A stretch of 64,000 nt of DNA from Eutypa lata (GCA_022661535.1 JAKULF010000003.1:3596001-3660000); one strand, 5' to 3'. Positions 11,234 through 24,853 are shown, counted from the stretch's first letter. A program made the numbers and translations. The notes: generated by a model from the letters alone, not told the origin.

Positions 11234-14200
11234 CTATATTGAAATTTCCCTTACTAAATCTTGCAAAATTGTACTAGATGTTACCTCGAGCGCCTTCTGA
11301 AAATACTCAATGTCTAGCGAAAACCCCTTTCCTATCACGTTGGTGACCCATTTTCCCACCGTCAGCTCAGGCCGGAAGTCCTCAACATGAATGCGGGCTT
11401 CGAGAAGGCGTCGGAATGCAGCGATACCAGGCCGCAGCATGTTGGAATGGAATGGTATATCAATGGCTGTCAACGGGATCGTGGCCTTGCCACGATGCAG
11501 CTCGTAATCGAAGGGGAGGGTCTTGTTAGTGTTGATTAGTGCTGCGATTCGCTGACCGAGACGCGTCAAGCCACGAGCCATGTCCGAAGGAGCGCCAAGG
11601 AATTCGCGCATGTCGTCGACAGTGGTGGCTCGTGAATGCATTGCATCGAGTGTCTTTGTCAAGAGATCGATATTGCGTACCTAAATAAGGAGAATGTTAA
11701 GAAACGCTTTGTAAAGTATAATCGTGTAAGTCCTATTGGGGGAATACGGGGGTTGTCAGAGCGGGGTTTACTTACATGCCCAGCACAAACATACTGCTCA
11801 GCTTCCACGTTGAAGTTGACAATTTCCATGAGTTGTCCGCTGGCGTGAGCGATATGAGCAACAACTATTCTCAGCGCAGCGTCATCAAATCCTGGAGTTG
11901 AGAATAATGAAACCATATAGTTAGCCTTGGAATGACTAGGCAGCATATGAAACACGGCGTGATGAATTTCGACAGCAACGTACCTTGTCCAACCCTCTTT
12001 GGGTTAACAGCAACCATCGTATGCCCAGTACGACCGTGGGAGTCTCTCGGAACAGCAAAGTGCATCAACAGTCCTCGATAGAACCCGATGGCCATCATGT
12101 TGCTGAATTTGACAAAGCCGGACATGGAGCTGATGGCCCCCCACTCGCCGAGCGAATGGCCAGCGAACGTGGCACCCTGTTGCAGAAGCCCATTGGCATT
12201 GAGATCCTCGACCGTGGCCTTCTCGAGGAGCATGATGGCCGGCTGGGCAAACTGCGTTGCATGCACCAGTCCGCGGGGGTCGCGGAACGTATACGATTCC
12301 GACTCTAGCGTTAGGTCGGGGATGAGCGGTCTTAACTCAGTCCGTGTGGAACTTGAAGCTGTACCGTCGGGACCTGGGACAGGAACCTCGGCCGTCATGG
12401 CCAGATAATTCCGCAATACCTTTTGCCCCTGAGGACCGCCGAAATAGACTGTGAGCTCTGTTGGGTTGTTTTTAACGATATTCATGATCGACCAACCTGT
12501 CACGAAGGTTTAAAGTTAGCAATGATTATCTCTATCGCGCCATGAGTAGAGTCGGTTGGACATGCGCCTAATTAGGCTTGGAAAAAGGGGGAAACAAAGA
12601 CTTGGAATAATACGTACCAAATTGGTCCATGAGAACACCATCCATCTCATCCCAGAGCGCCTTTGCCACGGGAGAGCTCTCATATAGCGCCATACCCATT
12701 CCTTGGCTCTGACTTCCCTGGCCGGTAAAGATATAGGCCGTCTCGGGCTGTTCTACTTCGGCCTCTCCTTGCAGCACCACTTCTCCAGTGGCAATCTGCC
12801 GCGCCGTAACCTGCAATACCATGCGCCCACCAAGCATAGCTTCATGCACAACGACAACGCTCAGCTTGTCTCCGGGGCGCACCATGCCCACCAACGATGC
12901 TGAGAAACGCCTTAGCCGCCCCCTCTGCTCGGGCGTTGTGGATAGTCCGCAGAGATCCTCGACGACCTGCCGACACACGGCGACTGTATACATTCCATGA
13001 ACGATGGTCGTGTTTCCGGGGATCTCGGCCAGGGCGGCAAATACTGGGGACGTGTGGATGGGGTTTAAGTCACCTGAGACGACCGCATAGAGGCGACTTT
13101 GGTTCTGTTGTGGCGCCGTCACGATCCGCTCGCCCTTGCCGTTCCAGCCAGGGCTTTGCAGCGGTACTTTCGTGAAACCACCATCGTCAACTCGGACCTC
13201 TTTGCCTTTGCGCTCTAGGAAGTCTACGACTGGATCGCCACCTGAGCAGTTCTGGTTCTGGTCTGTCTCGAAGAACATGGATCCAATGGTTTTCATGGCC
13301 CCGTTCCATGTCTTCTGCGCCACGACACCCTGCGTCTTGATGCTAGAAAAGGAAGATTTATCCTTAAAGAGTACATGGGTGCCTAGCCTAAATACGAGCG
13401 TCATACCCACGAGCGACGTCGACGCGGGAACAGCAATCGGATCCAAGCGCAACCATTTTCGGTCGCGCAACACCGCCTCGTCGACTTCGGAATTCACTTG
13501 AACCTCAAATTCCTTGTCCTGGCTTCGAAATGTGTTATGCCAGTCTTCAAAGTGACCTCTGATGAAAAACTCGCTGGAGATAACAACGGCCTTACGTCCA
13601 CATTCTCGCGAGATATCGACCTCGACTATGATAGACTTCCCAGACGGCTCTATTGTGATTTCGCGCACGCGTGATTGACAAGTGAGGGCCTCGCCGACGC
13701 TAAGAGGGGCTTCCCCATGCTCGAGATGCACGCTTATGGAGCGGTGGACGAGTCGCAGAAGATCGCCTTGCAGCTCGGGCGAGACTAAGGGCTGAATCAA
13801 GGCATCCCAAGCGGAAACCACGGCCGCTTCGATAGGTATCGGCGAGCCCTTATGGAATCGCGGCATAGCAGATGCACTTCCGAAGGCCTGGCTGACTGCT
13901 GTATGTAAAGTTTCGTAGATCTTTGACGATATAAAAACTGGCAGTGGTTGCTTCTGCTGCTGCTGAAGTGACTTCTGGAGCGTCGTATTGTCAGTCGTCT
14001 CTGGTACAGGAACCCTAGAGACTAGATTGTCCTCTGAAAGCTGCCCAGGAAGCCAGAGCTGCGCAAAGAATCCCTGAACCCGCCGGTCTCGGTCATTACT
14101 GTCCATCACGTCTAGCAGTCGACAGGCGTTGGCATCGTACTTCCAGTCGAGTATAATCTGTGTGGGACTTTTCTTTGCTGGGTAGGCTGCATCTCTACAG

Positions 14201-17200
14201 GCCCTAAATCCCCCATCATGATGATGGTATAGTTGAATTCGGATGTCTATATTTCCACTCGCATTTACTCCTGGCTTGGGAGACCAGGAACGTGACACTA
14301 GTACATGCACCAGGATAGAGGTCTTGCTATGGCGGTCTCCGTCAAGGACGAGAAGAAGCTCATCCTGGGACAGATGAACATGGACGGAGAATCCACGTCT
14401 GGGTGCAAAGATTTGGCGGAAGCAATTTGGCTGGACCTGGGTTTGTGTGCTAGACTTAGCTCGGACAACAGTCGTCTCGGAGACAAGAGCAGCTAGAGCA
14501 GGGCTACTAATGTGATCATTCAAAAGGCTCAGCCAAGTCTCTGAATTGAGATCATCTTCGGTAGGGCGAAGCACTAGGTGACTCCCAGTACGGTCTATTT
14601 GGATTCCCGGGACTGCTGCTATAGGGGGCGGCATACCCTCTTCAACCCAGCTGGATGCCGGAGACGAAATGGCAGAAGGAGGTTTCCTCTCGTCCCTTAG
14701 AGCCGCACGCTGAACCTCAATCAACGACCCTAGCTCACGCTGGACATCATCGAGGATCTCCCGAGCTGACTGGTCGTCTCTAGTCGAATAGCGCAAAGAC
14801 ACAGGGCTTTGAAGGATACACACCCGATCTGCATCTTGATCAATCACCGCGTCAACGTCTTCCGACTGCCACAGCGAGTCTTTCTTGAACCAGTGCTCGA
14901 AGTCCTCATCGAGATCGAGGATAAAGTTTGCGGGTTTCCGTCCACGAGCTCTGCACAGATGAACAAAAACACGGGCATCTTCTGGGTGCAAGATTTGGGT
15001 AGCAGCGTCGGGGCAGGCGGCGATGACTTTTGCAACTAGGCTATGAGGCGAGTCTATATTAAATTGCAGATTGAGAAACCCGGAGGGCGTAGAGTCCGCT
15101 TTAGAAGATACCGCTGATGGAAGATGACTGCTAAACGAAAGCCGCTCCAGAACTCGCACTGCGAACTCCTGGAACAGCTCCTGGTACGACGGGTCGATCC
15201 AGCGCTGTTGATGGTTCACGTACAGAAGCTGTGCGAGCCGAGAGAGCACTTCGCAGTAGGTCGTATCTTCCAAATCAACCGACTTTCCAGTGGAATCTCG
15301 GCCAAACCAGGGTCTGTGTGAATCCGCGTTCAGACGGCGAATGATCTCGTGCTTCCGCTTTTGCAGGGCTGATTTACGTTCTGACCTGGGAAGACTGAAG
15401 ATCGTATCGTCCAGTTCTCGCCAAAGTCGTACACCTCGTGTAGCAAGCTTGTGAATTGGCTGGCCCATCTCAGAGACCACTGTTAAGACGCTCCCTCCAG
15501 CCCCGTAGCTCGTTTCCCATTCAGAATCTTCCACACCGGATGCCTTAAGTACGACTGCCTTCGACTGTGGGGATGTGTGCGATTCACGGGCTATCATCAT
15601 CCGGCTTCCCATCAAAATTCCGTCCACGGGCATGGCTGGCCGTCCAAAGTTGAGCGACCACTCGCCTGTGAAGTAGGGTAACATGCCCGCCCCATCGCCA
15701 AAGCCACTTCCTACGACGAGATACAGGTTCTCGCAACGGCGTATTTCACCATAGGTTTCGAGAAGTGGTTCATGGAAATCCTCCGTGGAGTGATGGCCTC
15801 CACCACGACCCCCTGTCCACTGCAAAATAACAGGGAATGTCGGGTGGTTTCGGGCGATGGCAATTACCTCGCGAATGGAAGCTGCTGTACCGGGCTTGAA
15901 GGATATGTGCCGTAGCCCCCCAGATCCTCCTCCTGCTTTGGCCCCGAGATTCTGGATGTACCCAGTCACGACCTCCGGCGAGGGAACACCTGCGCCGATA
16001 GTGAGGCCCTCTATGGGTACACCGCGGCGGATCAGGCTCTGTAGGAGGGGGATCTGCCAGCCCATAGCAACAGGACTAGCGTAGATCAGGTTGACGGTGA
16101 TGCCTCGGCCAGGGGGAATCCCAGTAGCGAGCTTATCGATGGCGGCTGTCATATCAGTGGCGTTGAAGTAACCCCCTCCAGCCAATTCTACGTGGTACCC
16201 TGCCTTGATGATCGCACTGACAAAGTCTGGGTGGACAGTCGTAGGTGTCATGCCTGCTACAATGACAGGTGGGGCGTTCAGGATGCGATTGAGGCGAGTT
16301 TCAACAGCGTAAGTATAGTGCACCGTGGAATCTTCCGTCGGCTCTCCAAGTGCCGAGATATTGGCGATATCTGAGTTGGAGACCCGGAAATGCTTGTACG
16401 CCCGTGGTATGAATTTGGCTTTCCATGCCTGCGGTTGGAGTTGCGATGGCTCTAGAGCACGGTTGAATAGCTCTGACCTGGAGCCAATTGCCATCGAATT
16501 ATCATCTACACCACCTTGCGGTTGGAGAGAAGTGCCGTCAATAACTCGGATCCCGAGGCCATCTACATTCTGATGGACCAGCGTGCTGAGACGACCATCG
16601 CCCAGAACGACCATATGTGAAACAGAGGGGCGTTGGTATTCCCTATCCTGTTTAATCCTAGCCATCCATAGCGATTTCGGCCAGTCCACTTTCTTTGTGG
16701 TAACTGCGTCAATTAGGACTTCGGCAAGGGGAGTGGATCCCTTATACGCATCTCGTACATCTCGTCCGGTCTCAGTATGGAAAAGGGGCACACCCAAATC
16801 GTCAACCGTCAGGAACCCAGTTTTGGAAATATACTCAGCGGTGGCGAACCTGTCCTTGGCCCGTTGTGCGGGCGCTGACAGATGCGGCGTGTGAAAAGGG
16901 GCACTGATAGGCAAAAACTGGCACGCGACTGTGGGCTTCCTCTGGCTGAACGGAACACGGCTCTGATCCTTGCCGGTAGGCTGACCATTCGCGGCCAGTC
17001 GTAGAGCGAGCCCGCAAAGTGACCTAGGCGTTCCCGCCACAACATAGCTGTCTAGCCCGTTGACGAGAGCTACGTGTAGGTGCTGCTGTGAGGAATTTAT
17101 GTTCAAGTGCTGGTTGCAAGCAGCTACGGCTCGGTCTAGTTGTGAGAGTTCTAGCCCACGTACCGACAGCATATGCGACGGGACACCATGTCCCCTCTGT

Positions 17201-17901
17201 ATGCTGTCGTGGATGGCAGAGGGAGAAAGAGGTGCCTGTGGTGCTGCAGCGTGGCTTTCCCACCCAATCCAGAAGAGCAGCTCTACCGCCCAAGTGGCGG
17301 TACGCACGAAATCTTCCCAACTGTTACAGTCCGACCTGGCTAGCGCCGCAGCGACCACGATTCCCTGCGAGTGGCCTGTCATCCCGCTAAGGAGCTGTCT
17401 CAGTTGACCAGGAGTTTTTCCGAGAGTCTTGCCGATTACACAGTACTCCATGAGGTCAAGCAAGCCAATCATGGGGAAGCTCACTGCCGCCGATGCGATC
17501 AAGTCTTTGTCTGGCCGGGAAGATGGATGCGTCAACCATTTTCGGATACTGATTTCGTGGCTAAGAAAGAAGACCTCTATTGATGGAAGAGAGGTTGAAA
17601 GGGTTTCGAAAAGAGCGTCGATGGCAACCACTAAGGGCTCAACCAGAGGTTGGCAAAGTGAATAAAGCCTGGCCAGCTGATCTACACATGCCGAGTTGGT
17701 GGTGCTCTGCCCGCCAAAAACAACTGCTATAGAGGCCTCCCCAGCTTCTGCTGCCGCAAAGAGCGCGCTGGGGTAAGCGGATGTGCGGGTATTCTTGACT
17801 GAGGTCGGTTCAGCCATTGCTGGGGTGAGATAGCCAAACTCCGGTGTTAATGGAGCAGTGCTGATCCCACTATAACTTCCGGTACTGTCTTTGTCGGCCA
17901 T
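11234..17901 (-). CDS. Fatty acid synthase beta subunit, secondary-metabolism type
   Basis: Four exons (12618-17901, 11984-12496, 11776-11891, 11234-11680) close in frame to 2119 residues, the normal size for fungal FAS beta. Domains in order: acetyltransferase with GHSQG (Ser about 178); a TIM-barrel FMN enoyl reductase (VAGMTPTTV motif, GGRGGGHHS near 700); a MaoC/hot-dog dehydratase (SGDLNPIHTSP near 1615); and a malonyl/palmitoyl transferase starting with FTGQGSQSQGMG near 1725, with GHSLGEW carrying Ser1876. All key residues that I can check are present, so it looks functional. It should pair with the FAS alpha gene at 25631-30875 to make a medium-chain starter. All three introns have GT..AG ends and lie in the 3' third of the gene. 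Confidence 0.93.
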
Positions 17902-19063
17902 GATTAGATCAAGTTTGATGTCTGCGCCAGAGGCGTATTTTATTTGGGGGCATTCAAGGGATAATAAATATCATATCTTCTATAAGTTTATAACATGAAA
18001 TAACTTTTACCAAGATGAATAGAAGAAAGGCCTTGCAATGTGGAACGTGAAGCGGGAGGCACGAGTATGGAGTCAGAATATATTGGTATCGGTAGCCAAG
18101 CCTTACTCCTGTACTATTGGCTCGTTCTTATGTTCTTATTGTTGGGTTGAACATAGTTGATATCTTGTCAGACGGCATCGCCTTCGTATAGTACACAAAA
18201 TAATCCATGTAGAATTCGGTCGGCGCAGATGTCGTTATCCACGATTCAACAGTCATAACAGGTTCATGCTCCTTGTTGCTATTCCAGTAAGCCGGTGTTA
18301 ATGGCCGAGGAATGGTATCCATATTACATCTGTATGCTGGTAGTAAGCAAACCGGCCGGACAAGATCAAAAATGATAATGTGAGAAGGAAGTCAAGCAGC
18401 CGTGAGTCGTAAACGTTTGTGGGTCGCCATGCCCGAGTGTCGCGTCCGGGGTCCGAGCTCCGATGACACTGGGCGAAGTTGCGCGCCCCTGAATTCAATC
18501 AAAAGCATGTGATACGGGTGAAATGCAAACACGAGGTCCGCTAACCACTGGCGATCACACAAGCTGACTCCCATGGTCACTTCTGCAAATAATAGCAATT
18601 TTTGAGGATATCGTGGCCGTAGGAGATGCATAGTGTAAAGTTACACAAACTTCAAAATTTATCACGAATGTTAATTGATAATCTTATAAAAATATTAACA
18701 TCTTGTCAAGTTAACTAATTATATTGGTTTGTGAGACTTTACATTCTGTTATACTACATTTTAATTTCTCTCTGAACAGCATTCTGAACTGTGGGAGATT
18801 GACCGCCGCAGAGGCAGATATTAACCAGGAGCCATATTCGCAGCACAGTCCACTACACATATAGTTATATCACACTATACCAGGCAGCACTCTATTCTCT
18901 TTCGATCTACTGAAGGGAGCATTCAACCTGTTGCTATAATCCGCTATCTCAACCACAACTATGTCTTTACGGGTGCGGAATGGGGCCATCCTTCCGGTAA
19001 GTTCAGCAATCGTTACCAAAGCTCTGAGGTGAATTTCACTTTGAACCGCTTTGAATAACTAAG
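17902..19063. promoter_or_regulatory. Divergent promoter region upstream of FAS beta
   Basis: This interval of about 1.1 kb lies between the FAS beta start (leftward) and the dehydratase relic (rightward). It contains a CGG-N3-CCG palindrome at 18447-18455, the kind of site bound by dimeric Zn2Cys6 regulators, and the cluster encodes such a protein. An ATG at 18961 followed by a good donor (GTAAGT at about 18997) may be the old first exon of the dehydratase relic. The factor-site link is inference. Confidence 0.35.
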
Positions 19064-19705
19064 GTCTGTCACTAATTCGAGATTTACATCTAGAAACAGA
19101 CAACGTCGGTAGCATCTTAGCAACCGCAGACTTGCCCAGTCGCGATGCGCTTGCGCGCGGTGATGCCGAGACAGGTGTTGCGATGCACCGCGTGTTATAA
19201 GCGATGATCAAGGCATACGAAATCTAAGGCTGCTGGAGATGCTTGCAGTAAGTCGATTGCTTCTGAAACCATTCTCATCATCCTTCATACATATGGGCTT
19301 TTACCATACTCTCCATAAAATACAGAGTTCATCCTACCGCGGCCGTTTAAGTGTTAGGTGGTAGAGTTAGGTGGTAGAGAACACTGTGTTCAAGATAACA
19401 ACGGCCGAGGGGTATGCACTTCCAGGCGTACAGGCTTTGTTAGAATTAGTCAAACAACTTCGACAACTGGTCCTTGATGTCTTTGACATCAAGATCATCC
19501 GCTCGAGGACTCAGATTCCCACTTTGATTATCGTGAATAAACAAGACCCGCTGAACAATACTGCAGACTGAGATCACTGCCTGCGGTATATGGTAGCTCT
19601 TATGTTGCTAAAAGGTGGTGAGGTGAGAATTGGTGGTTACCCGGATGATAGTCGTTGTGGAGGCTTCAGTGTTCGGGTTATTGAAAATCTCTTCCCCTCC
19701 CCTTA
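19064..19705 (+). pseudogene. Broken MmgE/PrpD-family 2-methylcitrate (alkylcitrate) dehydratase
   Basis: Two blocks of PrpD-family sequence survive. The first (about 19085-19254) reads through the family motif DN-G-ILA-AD-SR and the helix AMIKAYEI-G; two TAA codons sit in it where CAA is expected. The second (about 19371-19660) contains GYALPGVQA, a stretch resembling the family's IRTQE..I..K.GPL.NPADRDHC segment, then YMVALMLLKGG; a TGA replaces the expected CGA in the NTAD-DHC segment. Between the blocks about half of the enzyme is missing, and N- and C-terminal parts are not recognisable. All three stops are explained by C to T changes, two of them in CpA context. In alkylcitrate pathways this enzyme dehydrates the citrate-synthase product to the alkylaconitate, so its loss should change the pathway's end product. 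Confidence 0.82.
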
Positions 19706-20462
19706 AGACGCAATAGACAATAAAAATATAGGCCCAGAATAACGGCTATTTTGATTTAAAATACATTTTCTGCTCAATATGAGTAACAATCAAAAGGTAC
19801 TAACGATCGTTATTTCACTGCGATGCATATATTCCGAGGACGCAAGCATGGCACCGCAAAACAACTATGCATGTCAGATGTGTTGACGACATCAACAACT
19901 GTTGCCCCCGGAATTAGATTCATCCGTGCTGGTTTCTCAACTGACCACTTGTCTCTTGAATCCGAAGATTATGTCAGCAGTTTGGTAATACGCTTACTTG
20001 AAGCAGAATCTGTGAAAGCTCCGGAAGCCATCCACTCCGCATCCCGGGACCCGAGTATACATCTTTAACTTGAGTAATACGTAATTTGGCCGTCAGAGAA
20101 GCTCAATGTCAGATCATGGAAATCTTGATTGAAAGGCAATTTTGCGTCAATGATGCTCTGCCACTCCTATTTCATCGTCATACGATAACGAATCCGTACC
20201 GGAAACCTACCTGGTCTCATTTCTTTCTACATCTTGAGAGTGGCATATTGATATCAATAGAGTGAAAGAATTGGTGACTACTGTGGAATTGATTACATAT
20301 GTTACATGTAAGTAGGAAATTAAAGAGACACTTCATGTCAAGGTGTATACTCATGAATTTGGCGCCTCACAGCACACTTCAGTCAGTTTATTTTTATACT
20401 GGGTCACACCATTGTCAACTATTTATCTGTTACGAATCTGACTCCTATATCCAGTTGCCACT
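19706..20462. other. Intergenic with one unexplained short frame
   Basis: This interval is the likely promoter of the TauD-type gene on its right. An 81-codon ATG frame at 19823-20068 reads somewhat like a protein, with a compact hydrophobic/polar pattern near its middle, but I do not recognise it. It could be a remnant of another cluster gene or chance. Confidence 0.35.
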
Positions 20463-21856
20463 ATGTCAAACGGTAATTTATCCGACGAGGCTGTCAGAAT
20501 TGGTCATCGTGAGCCTCTCAAACCATCGGGCAAGCTAGCCGGATATGAGAGCTTTGAAGTAACCCCCATCATCGGCACTGAGTTCCCATCTGCCAAGTTG
20601 GTCGAGTGGCTGGAAGCCCCAAACTCAGACGACTTGATTCGTGAGCTGGCTATTACTGGTTAGTGTCCAATCTCCCAGCCTAGACCCATGGTACCGACGC
20701 AAATCATGATAGCATTTCTTGGCGTTATTAGAAGAGAGTGACTAATTGAGTATCATACACCCTGAAATAGTGTCACGCCGTGGTGTTGTCTTCTTCCGTG
20801 CCCAAGATGCTATCACAACAGAGCATCAAAAGGAACTTGCCCGTCGCCTTGGTAAGTTGTCCGGGGGCCCGAAAACCTCCGACCTCCACATTCATCCAGT
20901 CAACAACTCGCGAGAGAATCCTGGCATAGATGACCACACCTCCATGGTTGGTTCTAGACAGATCCAGGATTACGCTGGAATTGGCGGTGCACTCTCCATC
21001 AATGCGGACGGGAAACGTCAGTCGTCGTGTCAGGAATGGCACAGTGATATTCAGTGGGAGCGAGTTCCCTGCGACTACTCAGTTCTTCGTATGGAAGTTA
21101 TCCCTCCTACTGGCGGCGGTAAGCAATATCCACCCCTTTTTAAAGCTGTCTCAAGAACCTTAGGCAATAGTATGAGGCATTACAGCATCAGTTATTATCT
21201 TATTATCACAAATCTTTAATAATGCCCTAGATATCATCTTTGCCTCTGCCTACGAGATATATGATCGCATCTCTACTCCGTATCAAAGATTTCTCGAGAC
21301 ACTGTCTGTAACTTGCAGTCAGACAGTGTATGTCCAAGAAGCAAAAAACACGGGAGTCGAGCTCTTCGAGGGACCTCGGGGCGCGCCTGAAAACGTGGGC
21401 AGCGACCTAACCGCAGTCCATCCCCTAGTGCGCACAAACCCGGTAACTGGTTGGAAAGCCATTTTTGGTGTCGGCATTCCCATAAAGCAGATCAACGGCT
21501 TATCTAAGTTAGAGGATGATCGCCTGAAAAACGTATTCCTCAGACTAATCATGGAGAATCATGACCTCCAAGTTAGGTGCCGATGGCAGAATCCCAATGA
21601 TATTGGTAAGTTATTATTATTTGAACACACAAGTATACCATTCATAAACGCAGGTAACCGCAATATGAGATAAGATTAATAATGCAATTTTATCTATTTA
21701 GCGATTTGGGACAACCGTAGTGTCTTCCACGCTTCCACCACTGATTACCAAGGGGCACGGGTGGGCTACCGAGCTAGAAGCATCGGAGAGCGCCCGTACT
21801 TTGACCCAAGCAGTACCTCACGTCGTGAGGGACTTCTATTAGAAGAACAGTCTTAG
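20463..21856 (+). CDS. TauD/TfdA-type 2-oxoglutarate dioxygenase
   Basis: Four exons (20463-20658, 20771-21118, 21231-21605, 21702-21856) close in frame to 357 residues. The catalytic triad typical of TauD-like enzymes is visible: H156/D158 in an EWHSDIQWE motif, distal His at H316 in VFHAS, and an Arg (R326 or R330) downstream for 2-oxoglutarate. The AVHPLVRTNPVTGWKAIF segment is the characteristic central motif. The family hydroxylates or desaturates small acids using Fe(II), O2 and 2-oxoglutarate. A cluster role in oxidising the alkyl chain or tricarboxylate head is plausible, as 2-oxoglutarate oxygenases occur in related alkylcitrate-derived pathways. It is convergent with the citrate synthase gene, about 1.2 kb away. 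Confidence 0.9.
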
Positions 21857-23100
21857 GAGACTAGTATTTACTGATTAAACTTTGGAAGACTTAACGGATC
21901 ACCATGTACCTTAATGGTATGGGTTGTGCCTTTAATTTTAATAGAATAGAAAACCAAGAACTTGACTTATTGCTCCATGCAAAGAAAAACAAGAAATATA
22001 TGTGCGGTCATCATTATATTCAAGCCCCTTCACAGGACCTTGTCCGAGATGAACAGTCAGATAATAGGGTATTTCGGAGTTAAATACAGTGGTCACGAGC
22101 TCGCCAGGGGCTGTAGAATAGGGGTAGATATAAGACCATTAATGCTTGCTGTTTCTTAACGGGTTAGGAGGGCAAAACCCACTTTATATATACACCACAG
22201 TCGAACCGGTAGGTTATATTAAATCACCATCCGCTCTCGATTATGAGATTTGTTTTGATTTGATCCAAAAAAAAAAAAAAACTTGTCCTTTTCTACTCAG
22301 CACATCTAGTTTACCTATGACGTTTTATTCCACCCTATATTGAGATTACTCTCGTTTACCCTTTTCTTTATTTCATGATTGTTGAGATTCAACCCGGAAC
22401 ACTAACCCTCCTCCAGCGACGGGCAATCCCGGTGATTTCGCAAGTTGGGGATGCGGCCGTTCGGAGTCGCGTACCGACTACCGGGCTGAAGACATCATCT
22501 GCTAGGGCGGGATTCCTCTGCTTGGTTACACCGCAGCGATCACGTAAGACACTCATATAAGCGTCTGGGTAGATTTCGGCTCTCGGTTGAGTAACAGGTT
22601 TGGAAATTATTAGCTTCGTAAGCGGATTTTGGATGGGAGTTCTGATGCACTCGTGCTGACTGCCAGTGGCTTTGGCTGTCTCCTGTTTCCAGCCTACATG
22701 TTACTGACTTTAAGGGACTTCGCCCCAGCGTTTCAGCTAATTCTCTATAATCTTGATGATTCGTCGAATAATTATGCTTTCCTCGTTTGCTACAATTCAA
22801 AGGATTCTATATCTTGGAGCAATAATATTCAAAAGGATTCCACGTCAGCACGACGAACTGGATGCAATTAGACCCAAGAAGTGACAATTACTTCTATCTT
22901 CTACAGCTCTATGAATCTATTTACACATACTGAATACCTCTAGTGAGTTGAGTCGAAATATGGAAATGGCGCTGAATGGTGAATACCTTTGAAATCGAGT
23001 GTCCATAGTTTTAAAGTCCTGTGAACCCCCACGCCTTACAACAGATGGTGTAGATTTGAGTAATCCTCAGTTTATATATAATGATACTGTGTAAAGTCAA
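21857..23100. other. Convergent intergenic region
   Basis: This lies between the 3' ends of the TauD-type and citrate synthase genes. It contains a poly-A tract at about 22266-22280 and no supported gene. A GC-rich patch at about 22468-22495 resembles another at about 25215-25240 (see findings). Confidence 0.5.
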
Positions 23101-24853
23101 CTATCCCATGGTTTTCTCCAAGTCGCCTGTGTATATCTGGCCCGGTCGCCAGATCTTAGGCTTTCCCTCTGCGATGTCGTTAGTTACTTCGACCAAAATT
23201 AACAGCTTGTGGAATGTTGCCCGAATAGTATTCAGGTATAAACTTACGTAAACCTTCCTTCCAGTGGGCTGCAAACCCTTGCAGTCGGGATAGACAAGAC
23301 ATAGGTAGGACGAAATCAGGAGGAAATCCACTAGGAGACGAAATTGTAGTTAGTATATAGGACTATAGTCGAGAAAAGCGGGGAACCCCGGAAGACTATT
23401 ATAGGAGAAACTCACAGGGCCTGGTAGGCAAAGGCGGCAAAGAGATCCGCGTTCGGGAACAGCTTCCTCGACGTGAAGTACTCGTCCTCCGAGGCGGCCT
23501 TGTCTAGCGCGAGGGCCACCTGCAGCAGCGGATCCCGCGCGACCTCCTCCGTGAGCCCATCGAGGACTTGATTGATGTAGGTGTACCGCGGATCCGTCGT
23601 ACGGTAGACACGATGGCCGTAGCCGTATAGCAGCTCCTTTCCTGACTTGACCCTCTCGATCTTAGCCGGGACGTTGGCTACGGTGCCGATGGCCTTTATG
23701 TGCTTGTGGGCCACTGAGATGGCACCTCCGTGCAGGGGACCCGTCGCAGCGCAAATGGCCGTGATGAAGCACGAGATGATATCGGGGAGGGACGAGGCCG
23801 TGTGCAGGAACGCGGCAGTGGAGCAAGTCATCTCGTGGTCGGCTACCACCCCCCACAGGCGCTCGAGAGCATCGACGTGTCGTGGGCTAGGCAGACCAGT
23901 CGTTGCGTCTACATGTCCCACCATGAGTAGAAAGTTTTCGACATACGAAAAGTCCTGTCGGGGTTGGGTAAACTCCCTGGAAGTAGAGTGGCAGTGACAA
24001 GCTGCCGTAATCATGGCGAAACTCTGAAGTAGGTGGATGATTTGTTTGTCTACTCGGTCAGGGTGGCCCACATATAGATTATCACCAACATAAGCTGGAA
24101 CGGCATCTAAGTTGCAGGACTGGAGCGCCGAGAGTCCTGCGATCATCATTCCGGTGATGACCCCATCTTTTCTGAAATGATCGAAATGCTGTCAGTGGAT
24201 TCGATTTGATCGTAGAGCTGCTCGATTTCTCGTTGTATACTTACGGAAAGGAATGGATCACGTCCAAGACATGTTGATCCAGGAGGGGAACGCCGTTGAG
24301 TCGTTCTTGGTACTCCTTGGCTTCTGCGGAAGATGGCCAGTTACCCCAAATGAGGAGATGAGAAACATCGATCCACCCTTTCTTCCCAAATATATCGTGA
24401 ATAGAATATCCTCTGTACTGGATAGTTCCTTCGATCCCGTCTCTACCCGAAAGTTAGCGTCAATGGATATATATAAACAACTCCGTTTAACGTCTTCAAC
24501 GAAGTAAGGGCCAGAATAGTATTCGTCTCTTCTCAAACTTACATGTAAGTTATCTTACTCTCACTCACTGTGGTATTGGAGAAACCAGGATCATAGATGC
24601 GCAGACCCAACTCATTCTGATAAGCAGGGTGTTTTCGGTCAGCTGGCGACTTGATTTTCTTGAAGTCACCAGCATTCACGGCGTTCTTGTTGATCGGAAT
24701 AGAATAATACAACCCGGTTCTCCCATCAACGGCGTGCAAGACATCTCGCTTCTCAACCGCGACGTTAATCTCAGACTGCGAGCTCGTCATTGGGTTGTTC
24801 GCCGCCGTGGATTTGGTAGCTGTAGGGGCTGCTGTGGCCATCTTGACGAACAA
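23101..24853 (-). CDS. Citrate synthase family, probable alkylcitrate synthase
   Basis: Five exons (24543-24853, 24245-24442, 23416-24171, 23248-23330, 23101-23168) close in frame to 471 residues. The three catalytic residues of citrate synthases are in place: H317 in PLHGGA, H356 in YGHRVY followed by DPR, and D412 in NADLF. The C-terminal WRPGQIYTGD motif is also typical. The N-terminus is Ala/Thr-rich without a clear Arg-rich mitochondrial presequence, so a non-mitochondrial location is likely. Another ATG follows four codons after the first. Placed head-to-head with FAS alpha and near FAS beta, it most likely condenses a FAS-derived acyl-CoA with oxaloacetate to give an alkylcitrate; this substrate is inferred from context, not from sequence alone. 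Confidence 0.92.
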
